The translations under genes were made by a program, and so were the position numbers. A stretch of DNA of 64,000 nt from Cryptomeria japonica (lineage: Eukaryota; Streptophyta; Pinopsida; Cupressales; Cupressaceae): assembly GCF_030272615.1 (NCBI RefSeq), contig NC_081413.1, forward strand, positions 559,525,945 to 559,589,944, given 5' to 3'. Positions 56,421-64,000 of the stretch are shown here, one piece after another (the stretch's first letter is position 1; every line of letters starts with the position of its first letter). The notes under the pieces were generated by a model. That model made no database searches and was not told where the DNA came from. It saw only the letters and a list, made by a program, of their open reading frames with translations.

Positions 56421-58238
56421 AGCGGTCATATGAACACTACGTGCATATGCAAGCTAAAGTACAGAAAAGTAAACATTATTTGAAAAAGGATATATCCATA
56501 AGTCCGTCGAACGAAGCCCCTAGCGATATCTGCAGTACATAGTTAGGAACCACAACCTACAAAACCACATGTTAGATCACAAAATCACCTAATGCTTACT
56601 ACGGAAGGTGATGAAAATTCGAGGGTAGCTATATGCCCCCCCCTGTTTCGGCTTGCTAATTTTAGTGAGTTGAAACAGGGTATCATGTTTACCACTTCGA
56701 ATTGTTAAAGAATATTGATGAAAAATGCTCACAAGAAGATTTGATATGAGATCAAAAACTAATGGAGAATCATTTGGTAAGAAAGAGGACCAAATCTCAA
56801 TTCCAACACAACAAAGAGTGTGAGGACTTGAGAGTCTTCTAACACAAGATGAAGGATGTAAATGGAAACAAAATGCAAATAGAAGAAAAGAAAGGAAAAA
56901 AGCATGAATACACACATTGGTGATCCATGAGAAGAATAGTGAGAGAGAAAACATGGACTTCTCGCCCCTAGATCTTGTCTAGGTGATCCATGGGAAAAAG
57001 GACATGGAAAACTAGCCCCTAGAGTTTGTCCAGGTGATCCATGTAAGGGAGGAGAGCGAGAAAGTCTAGCCTTATGCCGCTAGTTCCACTCAACCTCGTG
57101 CATGTGTGTGTAAGTGAGTTTAGAAGCACCTCATAGGAGTCTATGCCCGAGTATGCTACAACCTGTATATGTATAGTACAAAAGCATGACATCTCGCTCT
57201 AAGAGTCTGTGCTCTGGTTTCGAGAATAATCACCTTGCATAAAAGAAAAATGGAGACATCTCGCTCTAAGAGTTTGTGCTTTGGTTCCGAGAATGACCCA
57301 TTGCTCAAAAAGTGTAATGTTTATGTCATAAGTAAAGTAGAACAAGGATACCTACCTTCATCACAAAGGAAGATACCCCAAAAATGCAACAATGTCATAG
57401 ATCCAAGCAAGAGAGTTTTGCACTCTTTAAGCAAGGATAAGATAGTTGAAAAGGGATATCTTGTAGTATGTGTAAAGGAGATCCTTAGAGGAGAAGAGAT
57501 CTTTGTACAGAAGACACCTATCCTCAGGAGGACAAATATAACATCTTCTAGAATAAGACAAAGAAGAGAATAAGAATGCAATACTTCCTTCTTTTGCGAG
57601 GTGAAAGTGATTCTTAATGAAGGATGACGCTCTTTTTTTTTTTTAACCCAATTGGGAGAGTGAATTCATTATGGATGTATTTTACCAAGTGCAAAAGAGG
57701 TTGAAGTCAAGGACTTACACCTTTTGTAAGAGAGAATCCTTGAACAAACAACAACAAATGCATACAAAGAATAACATCAAGTAATAAAGTTCACACCATC
57801 CACGAAATAGGAAAAAGTGGATCCTTAGATAAAAATAAGGAAAGATCATTGCCTCCCAAGGATAAGGACAATGAGAAGGACTTACACAATCTTCCAGGGA
57901 GAGATTTAGACATAAGCAAAATGTACTACATACTCACATGAGTTCATGCAAGCAAGACATTAGTGTATGTAAAATGCTCCTCACAAGAAGTGGGTAGGAT
58001 AAGAAAGAGAACACACATCTTCTCCCATATCTAGGAAAAGAGGATTCTAAAGAAAAGATGATCAATATTTCCACACTATTACCCCATAGGAACAAGAGAT
58101 AACATAGAAACATTAGGCTATTATGCTGCTTCAAAAATATGATTGCACTTGAAATTGTACCATCATGAATGACAATGAGCCCCCAGTAAATGAGCTACCA
58201 ATGTCACATAATGATGAGCAACATAATAGCCATTAATG
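56421..58238. other. element G 3' non-coding region with short tandem repeats
   Basis: No pol domain is visible. At 56930-57090 three diverged units of about 50 bases share CTAGCCCCTAGA-TTGTC-AGGTGATCCATG. At 57188 and 57255 two units of 67 bases begin GACATCTCGCTCTAAGAGT. The plus-strand frame 57235-57573 has no recognisable motif and runs against the element, so I do not call it. Confidence 0.5.
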
Positions 58239-61064
58239 TTATTTAAAGACATGATAGATTGAATGAGGTATTTGAATATGACATGCTAAATGATCAACTA
58301 TAAGTGAGATCAAAAACATGTATAAAATGATAAAAATTGAAGAAGGAAAGTTACGAGAAATCTTAGAAGAGAGATGAGTGTAATTTATTAGAGCCTTATC
58401 CCTGGAGGAAAGGACTTTATGATGAATAGGAGATAAAGATTCATAAGTAGATTTAGAAATTTGAGGGGAATCATAAAGAGATTTGTTCATCGCCAAAATT
58501 TCCTTATAAGGGGAATGAGAGTTGATAGAAGCAGAAGATGATTTAGTTGAAGTGAGATCATCATCACTACTAAATATAGCATTCACATTGAGAGATGGTC
58601 TTTTAGATGCTTTGGTGGGCTTAGAAAGATTATATCCAAGTCCAAATGAATATTCATGGATGTTATGTTCTAAAGGAACTTTAATTCCTTGTTCATTTGC
58701 ACCACAACCATTTCCACTATAGCCACTCTTAGCCAAAATGTGAAAACCACGACCATAACGATTAGCCATTTCAGAAAGAAAAGGTGGTTTTTCATAAGAC
58801 AAAGAATCAAATTTTTCAGAATTAGAGGTGTGAGGAGAAGAAGTTTGAGAAGCGGCCACAAAATTATTGCTCATAGGTTCAGGTAAGACTGATTGATCTC
58901 TAGTTTCTTCCTTCTTTTTAACTTTAAGCTCTCTAGGAGGAACCCTATACTCACCTACAAAGGTGGGATTCAAATCAAGGGATTCCCAATCGTCTTCTGT
59001 GAGAACCTTCTCAGGATCAAAAGCCTTTTCATGTGTAGACTCAAGTTGAGAAAAATCTTCTTCAGGAACTTCAAACTCATCCAAAGAATTTTGATTATCA
59101 GAGGGTGATGATTCGTCCATAGGTATCTTGTTTAACGAGTCATCACTAGAAGAGGAAGGCTTAGAAGAACTCCCTTTGGAAGTAGATGTTTGCAAACAAG
59201 CTTGAAAATTAGTATCACCTATCAAGGTATATGTCTTATTATTATAAATAAATTTAACTTGTCTATGCAATGTAGAGGGGACATCTTGCATACTGTGAAT
59301 CCAAGGTCTCCCTAATAACAAGTTGTATGTTAGATTTCCCGACATAACATGGATAGGAGTAGGCAAAGTAACAGGTCCCACTGTGATGGGTAAGGTGATA
59401 ATACCTAATGAAGACTTAGCCACATTATCAAAGCCTCCAATGGGATGAGAGTCAGGCTCAATAAGGGATGTATCCACATTCATCTTATGCAATAGATTAA
59501 TGCTACACACATTAAGGCCAGAACCATTATCTACCAGTGTTCGTCTTATAGCAATGTCCTTTATGATAACCACAATCATCAAGGGATCATATTGATGTTG
59601 AATTTCACTAGTAGGCAACTCATCTTGTGTGAACACAATTTGAGCTTTAGGATTCATCACAGAGTTAACCAAAGACACTATATTACTAGATGTATTAGGT
59701 GGAGGAACATTCAAATCTTTCAAGGCATCTTGTAACATTCCATGATGAGCGGAAGAAGTTTGGATCAAATCCCAAAGGGATATCTTAGTAGGGGTAGCTT
59801 TAAGTTGTTCTATGAGATCATATTCCTTACCAAGAACTTGTGAAATACGTGGAGCTTGCGGAAGAATAGGTTGGGAAGGAGGAAGAGACACTGGAGTAAC
59901 AGGAGGAAGATTAGGCTGCTTATTATTTCTAGTATTATAAGTATGGGCAACCGCATGATAACTCTCTCTAGTCAGTTGCTTAGCATACTCATAAGGGCTC
60001 TTAGTAGAATAACCTCCTTGCACAGTAATAATAGGTTTGTTAGGAGTGAAAAAAGAATCATTAGCATAACCACCTTGAACCACTAAGATAGGCTTATTTA
60101 AAGGTTGAGAATTTTGAGAAGGACAAGCACCTTGGATAGTGAAGAGAGGTTTGTTAGGTGTTTCATTCACATGTATCAAATTGATTGAGGATGGTTTAGA
60201 GGAATGAACAAAAGTGTTGGAAGAATTATTGATAGTCTTCTCTTGCACTAAAATCTCATCATGGATTAAATCAATTTTAGGAGAGAGACAACGGGTAGGC
60301 ATTGATGTTCAAGTAGGAAGAGTAATACTAGGAAAGGTCATATCATCCTCTATCATCAAAAGATCTACATGGGGAATAAACTCTCTAGGAGAAGGATCAA
60401 CACTACTCTCTAAAGTCTCACCTTTGAGATGGAGATCTTTGAAAGAGATGTTAACCATCTTGTTTTGAACTAGGGTTTCCTTATGAGTAGAACCAAGTTG
60501 AGGAGAGGGAGATGCTTTATTTTTAGAGGGAGAATGATTGAGATTCAAGGAAGGTGAGAAACTATCAAGGGAGTTTTCAATATTGATTTCATCCCCTTTG
60601 GCTAGGGTTTTCTCATGGGGTAGAGAATAATCTACACCTTCTTCTAATGGTTCATCCCAAATAGTGAAGTGGTTGAAAGGAATGTTTGAAGCATTGTCAA
60701 TTTCGGGAGAGGAGATAACATTGTTTATTAATTCCTCATCCTTAGGAGGGAGAGCATCAATAGATGTGTTAAACTCGTCCTCTTTCCTCAAAATATGTTC
60801 AATATGATCTTTAGGGGAGAGAGAATTAAGGAAATTGCTTATTATTTCATCTTCTTTCTCTAAGGGATGCTTATGGGTAAGACAAACTTTAGGAGAAGGG
60901 TAAGCATTTATCATTAATTCATCATCTCTAGTGGGAATTTTGTTGGAAAAGGAAATGCCATCACTAGGAAATGTAGGGATAATGTCATCTTCTTGCACAA
61001 AAGGATCCTCATGAAGGGAGTGTTTTTTAGGAGGAACATGAACATATTTCTCAAAAAGATTCAT
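58239..61064 (-). pseudogene. element G ORF: repeat region, aspartic protease, G-patch-like
   Basis: One frame with a single TGA near 60315, about 940 codons. The N-terminal part is acidic and repetitive (SPK, KEDE and ISFKDL words), then three NKPxxxxQGG units at about 60160-60000. Next comes a protease domain at about 59620-59280: RRTLVDNGSGLNVCSINLL (D-N-G-S where D-S/T-G is usual), GIITLPITVG, LTYNLLLGRPWIHSM. A Ser-rich spacer follows, then GRGFHILAKSGYSGNGCG and SFGLGYNLSKP, G-patch-like as next to protease in some Tat/Ogre polyproteins. The Asp is kept, but the second position is unusual; activity is uncertain. Confidence 0.75.
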
Positions 61065-61458
61065 GCTTAGGAAGGAGATCTTTGAAAGAAGTGTTCATAA
61101 CCTCTTGTTGCACTAACATGCCCCCATTGGAAGGACCAACTTTAGGAGAAAATAAGTCAATGTCCATCAATACCTTTTCACTTAGAGAGGCATCATGTAG
61201 GGAAGGTGAAGTAACATTAAGAAATGTGTTTATGATATCGTTCTCTTCCTCTAGGATAGATAAATAGGAAGGGCACATTTTAGGAGAATTGTCAAGATCA
61301 CTCTTAAAGTCTTCATCCTTAGAGCATGGGAGAGTCTCAAAGGGATTGGTAACAACTCTTTTAGGTACTAAAATGTTGTTATAGATGGGGGGAGGTTCTT
61401 TAGGAGAAGGAAAAATTGAAACAAGGGAAGCTAACCCATTATCAAATGAATGCATCAT
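61051..61458 (-). pseudogene. element G ORF, N-terminal segment
   Basis: The minus-strand ATG at 61458 opens MMHSFDNGLASLVSIFPSPK. The frame runs to a stop at 61051 just after LLPKHESF; one extra T in a T run near 61060 separates it from the downstream frame. It contains the same repeat words (SPKMCPSYLSILEEENDII, LVQQEVMNTSFKDL) as the next segment, supporting a single original ORF of about 1070 codons. Confidence 0.65.
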
Positions 61459-61760
61459 GACAACAATTTTCCTCTTTCAAATGACAACACATGCAAAATA
61501 GAAGGAAATGTTTAATTTTAACCAATGCAAGCACTTAAAATGTAGATTTAGAAAATGAAATTTATGATTCAAATGAGTTCCTAAATCAGATTTGAAATTA
61601 GTTAAGCTATCCACAAGTTCAACTTTGAATTTTAGCAAAAATTTCCTCTAAATTTTTGAATTTTGCAAGAAATTAAAACTTGTAAATACAAATCTGAATT
61701 TGAAATAGCATAAACACTCAAATTTGAAAACATAAATCAGAATTAGAGAAGATTGGAATT
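61459..61760 (-). other. element G leader
   Basis: About 300 AT-rich bases between PBS and ORF start, with no ORF or motif. Confidence 0.6.
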
Positions 61761-61776
61761 CACGTCGGGTTCACCA
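61761..61776 (-). other. element G primer-binding site
   Basis: The minus strand reads TGGTGAACCCGACGTG, three bases from the 5' LTR. It begins TGG as PBSs do; I cannot name the priming tRNA from memory. Confidence 0.6.
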
Positions 61777-61779
61777 AAA

Positions 61780-63431
61780 TGTGTGGGGGAAAAAGCGAGA
61801 CTAGGTCAACATGCCCTAATCCTACCTTTTGACACACATTTGTGGAATACGAAAGAGCCTAGAGGTATCACACAATTGGCTACTTCTTTTTGTAGAAGAG
61901 AGAGCCACGGGCTACCTATTAGGATTTCTATTCCTTTGTTGCAAATGATAGATAAAATGATGCAAGTTCAACTACTAGCCCTAGAGTGCAAGTATGAACT
62001 AGTAACAAGATTGCAAGATTGAGATTAAGTGATGAAAAGTTGTAAACACAAGGATAAAAGGAGAATACAGATGTGTACCTGGGGTTAAAATCTGAGTGGA
62101 AATGTTCGGGACGGGGGCGCGGGCACCACTGTCCTGATTCTGCACCTGAAACTGTTGTTTTGCAACCTGAAAAGCTGTTAGAAAAATGTTGAAACTGCTA
62201 TCTGACAGAAGGACCAGGGCGCCCAGTGCCCCTGTCCTGGCAGGACTAGGGCGCTCCACGCCCCTGTCCTGGTCTTTTTCTCTGAAATTTGGTGTGTTGT
62301 TCCGTCTCAGTCTGCTTCCGTCGGATCTGCAACTTGCGACGTCGTCTAAATCCTGAAACCTACACTTATATCTGAAAAGGTATGGTGGGCGGCTATATAG
62401 GGTTTTGCCTTAGTCAAACCCCTGCTTTGGTGATTTCCACCTCCACGAATAGCCAAGTTGTATTGTAAAAGTAATGTGTGTGCAGACCTTGTGTGTGTGC
62501 AAGATCCTAAAATGCAAGTAAGCAAACTAGAGCAACCTAGAAAGTAAACCCTAATTGCTTGCAAATGATAATGTAAATGCTCTACATCAAGATGCAAAGT
62601 GATCTAAAGCATGAATACAAATGATATAATGAGGCTTATGCAAAGACATGAAAACAACATGAAATCATACCCAACCCCAAAGGAGGGGTACAAGCCAAGC
62701 TTCAGTCGGTGATCCCTTATTGCTTTTCAATGCCTTCAAAGCCCTAAATGGATGAATGAAATTGATGAATGCTTGATGGATGGATGTTGAATGTTGTTGA
62801 AGTCTTCAAAGATCTGCTCTTTCGCTGCATAGAAGGCCCTTGAAACCAAAAATTTGGATCCTTTCAAATGAAGAAAGAGAGCTCTTATATATGAAACCCT
62901 AGGTCTTAATTTCAACTTTTGGCCAACCTAGAGATTGAATCTCCCGCCAATTTCTTGGGGTTAAGCTTTATTTTATGATTGGATTGCGCTCCTAAAATTT
63001 CAGGAAAAATGTCCGGGACCATGTGCACTCCGGGCGCCATGGTCCTCTCCGGGCGCCATGGTCCTGACAACTTTTCACCAAATTTTCAAGGTCGTCGGAT
63101 ATGATGATTTTAGAGAGAATCCCGAAGTTACAGCTGATTTCGAGATGTTTTGACCCCCAAAATCAAGCCCCCAAGTTCAAAATAGGACCTAATTAGGGTT
63201 TTTGATTAAATGATGTATTGGAAGAATAAAATGAAAGGGGCACACTTTAATGAAAAGGGGCCCAACTTTATGATATGGGAGATGATAAAATAGAACCTTA
63301 GACCTAATTAATTTAATTAATTAAGTGCTAAAGGGGAAATGTAATGCAAAATGCAAAATGCGCCAAGGCGGGTGCTAAACTAGGTGTGAAATTGTACCAC
63401 CCTACTAGTGCGTACAATTTACGACGCTACA
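61780..63431 (-). repeat. element G 5' LTR
   Basis: Near identical to 54741-56405. Differences are concentrated in the GC-rich island (two units here, at 62211 and 62243), plus a short duplication of a TGTGTGTGCA stretch near 62480. It ends GACGCTACA before GGATC. Confidence 0.92.
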
Positions 63432-63436
63432 GGATC

Positions 63437-64000
63437 ATTACAATAAATTACAAATCAATTACAGTGGTTGAATAATCATCGCACCTCAATCTGATACTCT
63501 TTCAAACCCTTAGCTCATTCCGCTAAGCTTTTCGCACATTCCCAATAAATTCGCTCTTGATCGCACCAAAACATCATTCAAACACTTCACGTGGTTCCAG
63601 CCACGTCATCACCAACATTTGAACTTGATGTAGATCACCGCCAAACCAAAAATCATTACCGGTTAAGATGATTCTTTACCAGTCCTTAAACCCTAGCAAA
63701 AATACAACAGAAATCATAAACATGACTTTCAATAACCAAAACATAATGTGGTTTCGGTCAGATACATATTACAATGATACAATCTCTCATTCCAAACTGC
63801 AACACTTCAATCATCACCAATCGCCAAATCTAATGAAAACATTTCCTCATTTACCGATTAAGGTCTTAATTCCCAGTTTCCTATTTCTTTACCAATAAGG
63901 TCTTTCCAGTAGACCAAAAATACTAAGATGAAAAATTACAACATAGTAAAGATCAGTTTCCATCAATGTCAACACAAATAACTGATCAAAGTCATCCAAT
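63437..64000 (-). repeat. LTR F, second part, cut by window end
   Basis: It continues 54740 after element G. Near its end CCATCAATGTCAACA (63960-63974) resembles the LTR-terminal ATCAATG motif of B and D, so the LTR probably ends just beyond 64000. Whether an internal region follows cannot be seen. No gene here. Confidence 0.55.

Larger units (their letters stand above)
54741..63431 (-). mobile_element. LTR retrotransposon G, non-autonomous, protease-only
   Basis: LTRs 54741-56405 (1665 bp) and 61780-63431 (1652 bp) both start TGTGTGGGGGAAAAAGCGAG, with a perfect GGATC TSD (54736-54740 and 63432-63436). There is a PBS at 61761 and a PPT at 56406. The 5.4 kb interior has one long minus-strand ORF with a retroviral-type protease and a G-patch-like stretch, but no gag capsid, RT, RNase H or integrase that I can recognise. 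LTR divergence is about 1 to 2 percent, the lowest in the window. Confidence 0.85.

Noticed and set aside
57235-57573. Plus-strand ORF in element G as a gene
   Set aside because: Spans a short tandem repeat, runs against the element, and has no recognisable motif.

Overview
The window looks like intergenic DNA of a large, repeat-rich plant nuclear genome. A conifer or other large-genome seed plant fits, but the species cannot be read from the sequence. I found no host gene, rRNA, tRNA, bacterial operon or CRISPR array. Almost everything recognisable is retrotransposon, arranged as several nests resolved here by paired LTRs, target-site duplications (TSDs), primer-binding sites (PBSs) and broken protein frames that rejoin across insertions.

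Layout. (1) 1-4970: a decayed minus-strand Ty3/gypsy element, cut by the window start, with one LTR at 4163-4970. (2) 4971-5620: unassigned. (3) 5621-21490: a minus-strand LINE split by plus-strand copia A (6834-20924). The 3' LTR of copia A is itself split by minus-strand copia B (12958-20474, perfect GAGCG TSD). (4) 21864-37757: a 15.9 kb plus-strand Ty3/gypsy element of the Tat type. It has LTRs of about 4.9 kb, and each LTR carries a long decayed open frame of unknown function in the same orientation as gag-pol. Its pol order is PR, extra RNase H, RT, RNase H, INT. (5) 37758-40230: AT-rich and mostly unassigned. (6) 40230-53899: a decayed minus-strand gypsy element E, split between protease and RT by a probable solo LTR (D), which is split in turn by copia C (41593-48652). 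(7) 53900-64000: an LTR (F) running off the window, split by G (54741-63431, perfect GGATC TSD). G is a young element with a protease-bearing ORF but no RT or integrase.

Working together. Each element's gag, protease, integrase and RT-RNase H would have served its own copying, but every pol seen here is broken by stops, frameshifts or deletions, so none looks autonomous now. Copia B and C have LTRs over 1.2 kb, a tRNA-iMet PBS and several copies of the polypurine tract, which are features I associate with the Sirevirus lineage. LTRs B, C, D and F share short conserved blocks although the rest of their sequence differs. By-eye LTR divergence gives the order G youngest, then B, then C and the Tat element, with copia A older, consistent with the nesting.

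The most unusual item is the ORF inside the Tat-type LTRs, with a conserved TATA-like box, a possible splice donor and a dense GTTCA/TGAAC cluster upstream.
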